NCBI GenBank assembly: GCA_949825025.1
Contig: OX463787.1
Coordinates: 17,047,707-17,111,706, forward strand
Direction: 5' to 3'
DNA length: 64,000 nucleotides
Source: Siphlonurus alternatus
Taxonomy: Eukaryota; Arthropoda; Insecta; Ephemeroptera; Siphlonuridae
The translations under genes and the position numbers were made by a program. The notes beneath the pieces are model-generated. The model did no database searches. It had not been told where the DNA came from and saw only the letters and a list, made by a program, of their open reading frames with translations. Below, in pieces: positions 54,519 to 64,000 of this stretch; the first letter of the stretch is position 1, and every line of letters begins with the position of its first letter.

Positions 54519-57500
54519 ATACAATGTAAATGAAATAAAATAACAGTATGCATTTTTTTTTCAAGTAAAAAGATAGTGAAAAAAGGGTTGAAAGAGCTTA
54601 ATTATTATTAAAAGAAGTTAAACTTGAAATGTTGAATGTTTAGTCGAGTTCACAGACATAAAATAAAGATTATTGCACTAGATAAAGGAGCAAGGCTTTC
54701 TATGATTATTTATTTATTTTTTAAGTCACTGTTAAAGGTTTAGTAGCCAGTTCAATAGACTCCTGACGACGAGCTGGTTCCATTGGACTGGCTACTGAAC
54801 CTTCTACAACGACTCCATGAACAACGACCCCCACCCCTGGTAACTTACTGAGAGCGGACCAGTCTGCCAACATGAAGTAGCCCCCCTCTGGAATGGTGGG
54901 AGTCATGCCGACGTCGGACAGAAACTTGGCCATGAAGTCCCTCTTGGCCACGAGTTCCTCGGCCAGCGAAGTCAAGTAACAGTCCGGCTGCCCTTGACGA
55001 GACACCTCCAGTTCAAGTCCGCGAGCCACCGCCTCCTGGAATGTTCAGTAACAGTTTTGGTGGTGACAATTGTAGATTATAAGGTGTGAATGAAGGAGTT
55101 AGCCAGGTTTTTCACTAACTACAGTTAGGGTCATTGAGTTAGACTGATGTTAACCATGGTCACCCCGGTTATCTTTCCTTTTAGAATTAGGCCCACATGG
55201 GCGGCTTGTAATGGGTTTCTGTAGAAATACAGTCTTTGATTAAATAATTTTATTGTTGGATTAAAAAATTACTAAAGTACGTGTTTACCAAAATCTTCCG
55301 ATCGTTGTTTGAAATAAAGTACTGTTGAAAAATTTCTATTTAGTGAAATAACAGGGAACCATTGTTTACTTATATTTTGCATTATAGTAAATGACTGTTC
55401 ATTATTAAATTAATAAATGTAGTTTTTTAACGTCCACAACAATACCACAAAATAATCATTTTTCAGTTAACAATGGCCTTTATTGGAAATAAATTACAGC
55501 AATTATTGTGTGCAGAGAAGTGTTTGAGAGTACTCTACAGTAATAAAAGATTTAAATGTCCTAAAAGAAAAACACTGTTGGGCAACAATTTAACATTCAC
55601 ATTGCTAACGATGAATTTCTGTTTATTAGGATCTCAGAACTTGGCCTGTTAATGAGACTTGAGATTTTTTTTTGAAAATTGAGGTAGAAGTTTAACATTG
55701 GTTCTTATGGACAGAAACTGGTGGAAGTGAAACTGTTATGAAAAAACCTCCCCCTTGAATCATAATCGATTCATCAAAACTTATTTCATTTGATTCTTAG
55801 ACAAATAACCATAATAAGTTACCACTCTGACTTGTGAGAGTAAATGAAACATAAGCTTGTTCCCCCACCTGTATTGGCGTCGCGCACGTGTAAACACAGT
55901 TCTGGTGCACAGTCTGCAGGTTCCTCATCAGGTTGGCTGGTCCGTAGGCCCACCCCAACTTCCAGCCGGTCACACTGAACGTCTTGCCCGCAGAGCCGAT
56001 GGTGATGGTCCGCTCCCACATGCCAGGCAGAGAGGCTGCGGACAATTAATTGGTACTGTCAGATTTCTCTAACACGAAAACATTTCTACAAAATGAACAA
56101 CCTGCATGAAATATTTTTACTGTAAAAATAAATGGAGGGAATGTAATTTAAGCTTTTCTGATTTTTTTTTTTTTTTTCAGATTTTTTAAAGCTAGAGAAC
56201 TATTTTTAAAAGTACAGAGAAAGGTGTCAATAAGGGTCAGTTTTTTTAAAAAAAGGATAGGATCTAAAAGGGGAGTAATTTCAAACTTGGAATTGCAATA
56301 ACTTTTTAGCAACAATTTCCGGGTTCTACAAAATCTGAAAGAAATCAGGGTAAAAATAATTAATTAAGTTGAGTTAAGTATCTAAATCTTAAGGTGTTTT
56401 AAAAGTCACAGAGTTATTACATACAATGCAGTATATATACAGATGACAGACTGACACATTATAGACAGCAGTGATAGGTGGTGGAGCAATAAATTTTATT
56501 ACCGGTACATATTTTCCATCAAAGTATTCATTTAAAAAGTTCAGTAGCCAGTTCAATAGACTCCTGACGACGAGCTGGTTCCATTGGACTGGCTATGGAA
56601 CCTTGTATGTCATCGTCTTTCATGAAAAAAAATGAGGTGAATGCCCTCAAACTACCCTTGCTACTGTATATTATTAACCATACAAGACACAAATATTTCA
56701 GTGTTTGTGGACTCACCGATCCTGATATGCTTGTTAGGTGCGTAGACCATCCATTCGTAGACTTCGTCTGAGATACACAGCACGTTCCACTTTTCACAGA
56801 GGGCGGCGATCTGCTCCAGTTCTTGTCTTGAGAAGACTTTGCCCACCGGATTGTGAGGGGTGTTGAGGATCAGTGTCTTGGTCTTGTTGTTGAACATGGA
56901 CTCCAGCTCCTTGGGGTCCAGCACCCAGTCCGCAGAACTCATGGTACCGGTCACCCCAGTTCGCTGCAAACATGTTGGGGTGAGTTCGAGAACTTGAGTT
57001 TAAATTGAGGTGGAGAGGTTCTAGTACTGAGTTTTCATGGAAGGAATTGTCGTACAAGGTTCAGTAGCCAGTCCAATAGAACCAGCTCATTGTCAGGAGT
57101 CTATTGAACTGGCTACTGAACCTTCTATGATGACTCTTTCTTTGTTATCCATGGAAAGAATTGTCATAAAAAGGGGCATTCACAAAGTCTTAAGGCCACA
57201 TTTAAGGCTCGATAATTTAAAGCTTGATTTTAGACGTGTTTTTTAGACCCAAAATTTTTGGTCTTAAATTATTGAGCCTTAAATGTGGCCTTAAGGCTTT
57301 GTGAATGCCCCTTCAAAGGTTCAGTAGCAAGTCCAATGGAACTAGCTCGTCGTCAGGAGTCTATTGAACTGGCTACTGAACCTTCTATGATGACTTTTTC
57401 TTTGTTATCCATGGAAGGAATTGTCATAAAAGGTTCAGTAGCCAGTCCAATGGAACCAGCTCGTCGTCAGGAGTCTATTGAACTGGCTCCAGAACCTCCT

Positions 57501-59522
57501 ATTTTTACTCCTTTCATGCATATGCTTGAACCAACTATCCTCCTTAAGCCCTTGCAAAGCATAAGGGTCAAACTCCATATCCTTCCCCCATTCCCCCACA
57601 AAACGAGCCTTACTCACCGGTCTGAGAGGGATGAACTTGGGGATTCCCCCCGCTCCCCTGACCATCGGTTCGTAACAGTCGAAGAACGGTTCGATGATGA
57701 TGACCTCGTCGCCAGGTCCCGTGTGACCTTGGATGGCTGCAAAGAGGGCCTCGTAGGCCCCAGAAGTGACCAGCACCTCCGTCATGGGGTTGATTGTTCG
57801 TCCGAGGTGGCCGGAGTACAGTTTGCTGAGGACCTGCACCAACCTGGGGTGACCCTGGGGATGTTAAATTGTTTTACTTTTGAACTTTTTTTAAATTCCG
57901 CTCTGTAGTGTAGTGGTTAGTACCCCTGGCACTGGTCCGAGAGGTCCCCGGTTCGATTCCCGAACACGGCAGACTTTTCGTGACTTGAGTTGAGTTGGGT
58001 GTGACTGATTACTAGATTATGGATTTAGTAGGAGGAAGGCAGTTTACGACTGTCTATACTCTGCTGCCCTGCAGTATTGCACTGCCACTGCAGGCTGCAC
58101 AGATCTGGTAGTAGGAGCCCAGAAGAGTGCAGGAAAGGGTTCTGGGAGCCTGGTAAGCCCCAGCATGGTCGCAAGATAACTGTTACTGACAAGGCTAAAT
58201 ATTGACCTGGCCACACCCGAATGGGTAAAATGGTGTAAAACTTTTTTTAACTTTTTTTAACACATTTAGCTGAAAAGAATGGAAAAAAAGTTAATTATTT
58301 TGTGAATGAGACAACTAATGTCAATGAGTAGAGAAAATCTTAGGACGGGGTGCTTATCATTTTGGGGAAATATAGAAGGAGTCTATTACGAAAGGAGTGG
58401 GGAGATGGATTCAGGAAAAAACCTACAGTACATGTCTGTATGGTGCCCCTAAAAAGTTCCTCACTAAGAGATGACAAAAGAGTTGATATTATTCCAAAAA
58501 TACAGTTACAGAGAGTAATTTTCCTTAATTTTGTTCTGTTTTCTGCCAAAGACAATGTTGTCATAACCAGAAATACCTCACTGAGGTAGAAAGATGGTGG
58601 TAAACTGAACTTCTCTGAAAATTTTCACAAAGAAGTGGAGACGAGTGTGAAGCTGAAAAATAACCCCTAGGACAATTTTAAAATTACAGAATTTATAGAA
58701 AATAGTTAATAATTGTACTAATTTATGGGGGGCGTTAATCTTGTCTATTTGTTTACATGATATCGGGAATGATGTGTATTATATTTGATGAGTGAAGGTC
58801 AGTCAATGCTACGTACCTCCTCGTGATACGAAACGTCTTTCATGACATCATAAGGTTTGTGTTTCAACAAATTTAATGCTTCCATCAGAACCCTACTGTA
58901 TTCCAGCAGTATTAAAATCATCAGCAGATACTCACAAATCCGCGGGTGTATTGGTTGAGTAGCACGTTCTTCTCGTCTGTGGCAGCAGCAGCCAGGGCCT
59001 TAGTCACATGGTCTGGGGCTACAAAGTCAGGGAATCCCTGGCCCAAGTTGATCTCAGGCTTGTAGTCCAGGGACAGCTGGATGTACTCAACCCTGAAATT
59101 AGACAACATTGTACAGCATGTACTCCCGCCTCATTTGCTGGGGTTGTGTACCGTATCTTTGCAAATTCGGAAGGTTAAGAACATAAGAAAAGCACCCTCT
59201 CCGGCTTCCCAAAATAATTCCCCATGTTTCTTGCGCCTCCTATGCAGTGTGACAACACACAGAAAGTGTTCAGGGTAAATTTAGCTGTGTCAAGTTGATT
59301 CTGTCTAGCCGATTGAGTCAAAAACTGAAATAGAACATTGACAGTCGATACTCGAACTTACCAAACACTCTTCTCAGATCCCTTATATCTGTCCGGAAGA
59401 CCAAATTTATCACTAGCAGCAGTCCCAGCCATGTTTCTTGATTTAGAGAGATTTGATTTCTTGACTTGTTTTAGAACAGCTTGTAATACAGATCTGTGCC
59501 GGCTACAAACTCCTGACAACAT
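53058..59522 (-). CDS. KYAT: Kynurenine aminotransferase / cysteine-S-conjugate beta-lyase, complete, 8 exons
   Basis: A PLP-dependent class I aminotransferase that converts kynurenine to kynurenic acid; family members also act on glutamine and cysteine conjugates. Coding exons, in transcript order on the minus strand: 59522-59362, 59092-58936, 57854-57618, 56963-56717, 56035-55869, 55035-54849, 54228-54065 and 53117-53058. All junctions are GT-AG, phases agree, and the total is 1380 nt (459 aa plus stop). Visible landmarks are LGQGFPDF, QYTRGF-GHP, EPFFDCYEPM, NTPHNPVGKV (Asn223 near PLP), CISDEVYEW (Asp251, Tyr254), SAGKTFSVTGWKLGW (Schiff-base Lys285) and YVRYCFIK (carboxylate-binding Arg435). 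Length matches the family (about 420-455 aa). Residues 1-30 contain no acidic residue and many Lys/Arg, like a mitochondrial presequence. A second in-frame Met at residue 31 would give a cytosolic form. The introns hold five copies of a micro-hairpin and an antisense SINE. KYAT1 and KYAT3 orthology is not resolvable by eye. Confidence 0.97.
54457..54521. repeat. (AAAT)n microsatellite in a KYAT intron
   Basis: About 65 bp of AAAT units between exons 7 and 6. Confidence 0.97.
54736..54803. repeat. Micro-hairpin S, in KYAT intron after exon 6
   Basis: About 68 bp: AGGTTTAGTAGCCAGTTCAA and an inverted TTGGACTGGCTACTGAACCT arm around GACTCCTGACGACGAGCTGG. It lies 46 bp past the exon 6 donor. Confidence 0.85.
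56092..56362. mobile_element. Hairpin element B-like, degraded, in a KYAT intron
   Basis: The left end AATGAACAACCTGCATGAAA and inner arm are recognisable; the right end is lost after AATCAGGGTAAAAATAAT. Confidence 0.6.
56537..56604. repeat. Micro-hairpin S, in KYAT intron 4
   Basis: Same orientation as 54736-54803, with one arm slightly altered (CTATGGAACCT). Confidence 0.85.
57057..57123. repeat. Micro-hairpin S, in KYAT intron 3, array unit 1
   Basis: AGGTTCAGTAGCCAGTCCAA and TTGAACTGGCTACTGAACCT arms. It is followed by TTCTATGATGACTCTTTC and ATCCATGGAAAGAATTGTCA, flanking sequence that recurs with the next units. Confidence 0.88.
57173..57312. mobile_element. Foldback with GGGGCATTCACAAAG ends, nested in the micro-hairpin array
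   Basis: Arms GGGGCATTCACAAAGTCTTA and its complement, with inner TTAAGGCCACATTTAAGGCT inverted. It separates two array units that otherwise share continuous flanks. Confidence 0.85.
57317..57383. repeat. Micro-hairpin S, in KYAT intron 3, array unit 2
   Basis: Same unit and flanks as at 57057, separated from it by an inserted foldback (57173-57312). Confidence 0.88.
57430..57497. repeat. Micro-hairpin S, in KYAT intron 3, array unit 3
   Basis: Third unit, with the last arm diverged (CTGGCTCCAGAACCT). Confidence 0.85.
57899..58241 (+). mobile_element. tRNA-headed SINE in a KYAT intron (antisense to the gene)
   Basis: The head has a Pol III A box (TAGTGTAGTGGTT, 57906-57918) and a B box (GGTTCGATTCC, 57950-57960) with tRNA-like spacing. 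A body of about 280 bp follows, ending AATGGTGTAAAAC before T-rich sequence. The acceptor stem does not pair well, so it is not a working tRNA. It lies in the second KYAT intron between exons 2 and 3, on the opposite strand. Confidence 0.75.
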
Positions 59523-60134
59523 CTGAAAACAACCAAATTCATAAGCATAGAAAAATTAATGATAAACATAATTAGAACTCAAGGACATAAAATTTAACAG
59601 TTCTTTTTATCTACTAGTAATATATTATGTGTAATATAACTTACAAAATTTATAGGCGTTGTAAAACTAATCAAAAACACACGTTTGACGGATTTTTATC
59701 TTTTTTACCTTATAAAACAGCTGCGCAACAGGTCACAAAACAGAGATGTAATTTGATTGGATAATATTTAATTAATAAAAAATTGGAAAATTTAATCAAA
59801 TCTGAAGTTGTGCGACATCTATCGTCAAAATAACAAACTACTTGTATCTCAGGAAAGAAAAGTTCGAAAAACAAATCATAAAGCTGCGCAAAAGTGTATT
59901 TAAACGTACTTTACACTTCTGCGCAATATCAATGTGATGTGATTTAAATTTCTGATATGATTAGTATGATTACGTAACTTTAGCAGCTGGGCACGCGACA
60001 GATGGGTGTCAAACACGGAAAGCCGGTTGTAGTGTAATAATTTGTCATTTTTGTGTAAAATAAAGGCGTGTTCTTTACAAATTTCAATGAAAATTGAGTG
60101 AATATAAAATTAATTATAATATAAAAGTGTCAAG
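59523..60134. promoter_or_regulatory. Shared head-to-head intergenic region, KYAT / DEGS1
   Basis: 612 bp separate the two divergent start codons. I see no obvious TATA box at a usable distance on either side and no repeat element of the families described here, which is unusual for this window. A bidirectional promoter is an inference from geometry. It must hold the 5' UTRs of both genes. Confidence 0.5.
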
Positions 60135-60216
60135 ATGGGCCAACGTGTAACAAGGACTGATTTTGAGTGGGTTACGACCGAGGAACCTCATGCTTCCAGA
60201 AGAAAAGAGATTCTAG
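60135..60216 (+). CDS. DEGS1: Sphingolipid delta(4)-desaturase DES1, first coding exon only
   Basis: Twenty-seven codons plus one base, opening [13 protein letters not shown] and ending at a GTAAAG donor (exon phase 1). This matches the highly conserved N-terminus of dihydroceramide desaturases, the ER membrane enzymes that insert the 4,5-trans double bond to make ceramide. The MG start is the N-myristoylation context known for this family. The His-box membrane domains must lie in later exons beyond base 64000; I found no convincing second exon in the 3.8 kb that follows. The start lies 612 bp from the start of the divergent aminotransferase, so the two may share a promoter. Recognition rests on a short but distinctive stretch. 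Confidence 0.85.
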
Positions 60217-60939
60217 GTAAAGTCCATGTCCAATTTCTGTTTTCTTATTAATCAATGTCAAAATATCAATATTTTGTCTTGTAAATGCATGTGTGTAATG
60301 CGAAAATCCTACTTTACCTACTATAATTCGACTTTTATTGATTTTTTTATGGCCCCGCCCATATCTTAAAAAAAGGATATGCATACATATTTATATTATA
60401 CAGTATGCATAACTGTTTTTTAATGCATGCAATCTTGCATATTAATGACGTTAAGTGTGCTTATTAGGCATACAAATAGGCAGATTTATTTGGTTTATAG
60501 GTGTAATATTGCAAATTATGGTTACGTTTCATTGTGCTCAATAGAAAAGCAAGTACTTTTTATTTGCAATTTTTTGACATGTTGTGTTTCATAGAAAAGT
60601 CCGCCTGTAACTGTATCATATCCTACGTGCTGTGCTGCATGCACTGCTATTTTACAGACAAGAAAATGTTTTCATATAACATAAAAATAATAGAAAAATT
60701 GGAACCCGGTTCGGAAGGGACCCACAAAACCCTAAGCAATATAGATACAGTATACTGGTATGCTAGGTCAGGTCCTCAGGTCTCAGGCCAACGAAGAGTC
60801 GGAAAATAAGTCATTTGTGAAAATTCCCTACAACAGGGTTCAGTTGAAGCAAAAAAATATACTGTAATATAAATATACTGTTTCAATATACCGGTATCAA
60901 TTATAGCTTACCGTTTATTTACTGTGTATTGTAATAATA

Positions 60940-62215
60940 ATAATAAAATTAACGCGGCAAATGTGGCTACACCACGGTGGCTCGCGAAGGGTTTGCTTGT
61001 CTCAAAACCCTCTTAAACAACTCATAACTCTCCGCTTCAACAACTTTTGCCTTCAGCAAATTCCACTCTCTTACAGTCCTGTTAATGAAGGAATATTTTC
61101 CCACATCACTTCTACTGCCGACAAAATCCAACTTCCAACTGTGATCACTCCTTCCAATGTAAACACCTCTCTTAATACGAAAGCTCAACTCCCTCCAACC
61201 CTCACTATTTCTTGTTATTTTATACATAACACCAAGTCTACAATTTCCCCTTCTCTCCTCCAGCAACTCCCACCCCAACTTATCAATCATCGCAGTTACA
61301 CTCTCAAACTCTTTTCTGACCTCCTTTCCATCTCCCACCAACTTCCATCTTCCCATACGCCCCATAACTCTTCTCGCTGCTCTTCTCTGCACCTTCTCCA
61401 ACTCCTTCACCCCAACATTCCTGTATGGATTCCAAACATTGCATCCATACTCAAGCATCGGTCTCACCATGGCTCTATAAGCGCTATCTCTCACGAACAT
61501 ACTAGCTCCCTTCAGATTTCTCATAACAAACTCCAAGAACTTTCTACTCTTAGAAGTAACATACTTAATATGTTCATTCCACATCAATTTTCTGTGCAAC
61601 ACCACACCCAAATACTTGTACTTCTCAACTTCTTTCAAAACTTCACCCCCCAATATATACTGCAACACCCTCCTTGTCCTTTTCCTGCCAAACACAACCA
61701 CACAACACTTCGCCACATTCAACTTCATCCCATTATCATCAACCCACCCTTGCAAAATATCAAGATCCTGCTGAAGTTCAACAACGTCATCCTCACTTTC
61801 CACCTTCCTATACACAACACTGTCATCTGCAAACAGTCTCACCTTCGACTTCACTCCTCTTGGCAAATCCTCTATATAAATCAGAAATCAAATTCAAATT
61901 CAAATTCAAATTATTTTTATTCGTCCAATTCCAAATACATTTATGCATATATTAATGTCATACTTATTTTTAATAATAAAGGACCCAAGACACTGCCCTG
62001 GGGAACCCCTGACGATACTCTAACATGGTCTGAAAACACAGCTCCAACCCTAACACTCTGCACCCTATCCCTTAGAAAATCCTCAATCAGCGACAACAAC
62101 ACCTCATCTCCAACGCAGTGCCGAACCTTATTTACCAACTCCCTATGAGGCACCTTATCAAAAGCTTTTTCAAAATCCAGAAAATTCGCATGCATCTCTC
62201 CCCCAAGAATCAACT
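60940..62215 (-). mobile_element. Non-LTR retrotransposon (CR1/L2/Jockey-like LINE), 5'-truncated RT, 3' end present
   Basis: On the minus strand two fragments encode one reverse transcriptase: 62213-61974 (FLDFEKAFDKVPH, then SGVPQGSVLGPLL) and 61866-60967 (KVRLFADDSVVYRK with the catalytic FADD, KYLGVVL, LEYGCNVWNPYR, LEKVQRRAARRVMGR, stop). The pieces are interrupted by a short insertion at about 61877-61975. The 3' end is followed by an (ATT)n-type tail near 60935-60950. The endonuclease and the N-terminal RT half are missing. The long plus-strand open frame over it is a shadow. Confidence 0.9.
61877..61975 (-). mobile_element. Short LINE 3' tail nested inside the RT of another LINE
   Basis: On the minus strand this reads A-rich sequence ending in repeated AATTTG units, placed between the LLL of GPLLL and the conserved LIYIEDLPRG block. 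Removing it restores a normal spacing between the two RT fragments. The tail matches the end of the LINE fragment at 12009-12300, whose 3' end is also AATTTGAATTTGAA. Confidence 0.65.
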
Positions 62216-64000
62216 TTCATTGCTAGCTTTCTATCAGTCTCTTCCTTAGGCATCATCTTTGTTTTGTACGAAGAGAAGCCTTTCGTCAAGCAGCAGTGTT
62301 GAATCATTCATAAATTTATTTTTAAATAATGTTCTGGGGATAAGCCTTTTTTTAAATTTCATATCGTTGTAAAGTTAGGTTATATTTTCCCATCAATACT
62401 GTACAGTATTTCTTTCACTAATATTGTTTTGTTTTTTAATTGTATGCGTAATTTAATTGTATTGTATGTATTGTAACCTAATAAAACATTAATTTTGAAA
62501 ATACATGCATGGTATGATGTGAATTAGCAAGCCATAGAAATGTTGAGAAAGCTTCTCATTTTTTATACGGTTTTTAAATACTGAATCTACTTCCGACGGA
62601 AATCTGATATTTTTGTTTGCGACTTTCTGCGCCAAGATTGCGGAGCGTCAAACCTTATGTAGAGTAATCTTGGGTCTACACTGGGCTTTGAACCACGGAT
62701 CTCTCAGCACATGTAGTACCATATCACAATTTCTATATTGTAAATTCAATATTATGCTCTACAGATAATTGTAAAATATTCTGTATACATAATATAATGA
62801 ACATGCACATTCCTTGAAAATATAAATTAGTGGTGTATTTCTCGAATGGCATGCAATACTGCCTAAATTATTTGAAGTAATTTAAATCACATTAAAGGAC
62901 CTTTGCATTTTTTTTTAAATTAATAAAATATTAAATCATGAAGAAATCCATGCATCAAATTATTCATAATCACAATTAGTAATTGATAAAGATGATACGA
63001 AGGTAAAACCCATTGCATGGTTGAGATTCTTTGTAAATTTGTAATGAAGCAACTTCTCTCCTTATCTTCCCACGTAACTCGTTATCTGATAAGATAATAG
63101 AACTCAAGACCTCGGGGTCGAACTGACCGTAAAAACATGAAAATTGCAACCATGAAACAAAATGGACTTCCGTGCAGCGAAATCGATAGGTGCAAGAAAA
63201 GCGCACTTGCTTTAATATCGTATGGCGGCCATGTTCCCCTGTGAGAGGAAAAAAAAAAAAAATAAAAAATAAAAAGCAAATTCGAGGTTCTGCATGATTG
63301 ACCACGTGATTTTTCAGCCCCCACGAGAGTGTTAGGTTTTAGGTTCCATAATTTTTTACTGCTCTTTCATAGCCCTCCAGAGGGCTATGGCTCTTCGATT
63401 GTACAAAATAATATAAGCACGTCATATTTTATGTATAAAAAATAAACAAAAACCTACACAGAAAAGCCCGTCTGTATGATCCTACGTGCTGTGCAGAATG
63501 CACTGCTATTTTACAGTAAATGTCCAATGCCTGCATTAAAATTTTCCATTGCAGAAAGGGTAGATAGTTATACTACTCTGATTTTTTTTGTTTTTTTTTT
63601 TTTTCGAGGCTGGAACAGACTTTACCATTTAAAAAAAAATAAAAGTAAAGTGAGAGGCGTCAGTAGGTGTCATCAGTTCTTTAATAAAATAAATAGAACT
63701 TGTAAAAGGGGCGTGGGTTCAAACCCGACCTCAGCAAAACTTTTTGAGTGTCCATTCCAAGGAAATTAAGTGAACCACTTTTCTTGGTTACACAGGGTTA
63801 ATTGAACTGGGGGAAAAATACTTCGTGCTCACTTGGACTCGTGTGTTATCTAAACATGTTTTGAAGTTCCTAATGTCCCCCTCGGTATCTGCTGTTTAAT
63901 CCGGCCCCAACGTAAATAAGTCGTAAAGGTGTTATCACACCGTTATCAGCTTGACTCAGATCATTTATCTCGCATTTCCCAATATTGTGTCTCATCGCCA
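62216..64000. other. No supported exon; likely DEGS1 intron
   Basis: A block at 63460-63520 repeats one at 60594-60660 (CCTACGTGCTGTGC, then TGCACTGCTATTTTACAG). Bases 63545-63740 resemble the degenerate element A subfamily (GGGCGTGGGTTCAAACCCGA). Nothing coding is supported. Confidence 0.4.

Noticed and set aside
57285..57908. 207-codon plus-strand frame with repeated GSVASPMEPARRQESIELA
   Set aside because: It arises from the micro-hairpin array and the antisense of KYAT exon 3. The same peptide elsewhere comes from other hairpin copies.
57899..57972. Functional tRNA gene
   Set aside because: A and B boxes are present, but the acceptor stem does not pair and a conserved non-tRNA body follows.
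60961..62148. 395-codon open frame on the plus strand
   Set aside because: It is antisense to a clear reverse transcriptase (FADD and GVPQGS blocks). Its Ser/Thr/His/Leu-rich translation has no protein character.

Overview
The window is eukaryotic, gene-poor and about 70% A+T. Spliced genes with GT-AG introns sit among many small transposable elements. The wording of the kynurenine aminotransferase and of the C-type-lectin-like gene is closest to what I know from arthropods (insects and relatives). That assignment is inference from protein family resemblance, not a database result.

Genes, left to right. (1) A coiled-coil, Ser/Asn-rich protein of unknown function ends at 30482. Its last two exons (28523-29316 and 29849-30482) are clear, and a possible first exon lies 21 kb upstream at 7368-7439. 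(2) A type II membrane glycosyltransferase of the alpha-1,4-GlcNAc/galactosyltransferase-like (DXD) kind lies at 42469-43712. It has two single-base frame breaks and a mucin-like Ser/Thr tail, and a decayed copy of its 3' end lies at 39056-39310. (3) A five-exon secreted C-type-lectin-like gene (47272-52226, + strand) has a TATA box and a poly(A) signal. (4) A complete eight-exon kynurenine aminotransferase (59522 down to 53058, - strand) encodes 459 aa with every catalytic landmark. (5) The first exon of a sphingolipid delta-4 desaturase (DEGS1 type, 60135-60216, + strand) lies head-to-head with the aminotransferase, and the rest runs off the window. The lectin and the aminotransferase converge tail-to-tail.

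The rest is mostly mobile DNA. There are at least seven copies of a ~320 bp hairpin element with CRE-like TGACGTCA in its arms, plus relatives with other ends. There are also ~75 bp hairpins with 20 bp arms around TGACGTCA; hAT-like mini-elements with 8 bp target-site duplications; a 2.8 kb Mutator-like foldback whose arms start with 15 bp tandem repeats; a 1.96 kb near-perfect palindrome with a tRNA-like sequence in each arm; two 5S-rRNA-headed SINEs; one tRNA-headed SINE; two LINE remnants, one carrying a nested LINE tail; and several large microsatellites.

The most unusual patterns are three. A ~68 bp micro-hairpin family has five of its six copies inside introns of one gene (the aminotransferase). 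A set of foldback elements shares ATTCAC-type ends but has different interiors. A ~1.9 kb segmental duplication (39.05-40.93 kb versus 43.36-45.24 kb) provides an empty site that dates later insertions. I saw no rRNA, functional tRNA, CRISPR array or intact transposase gene.
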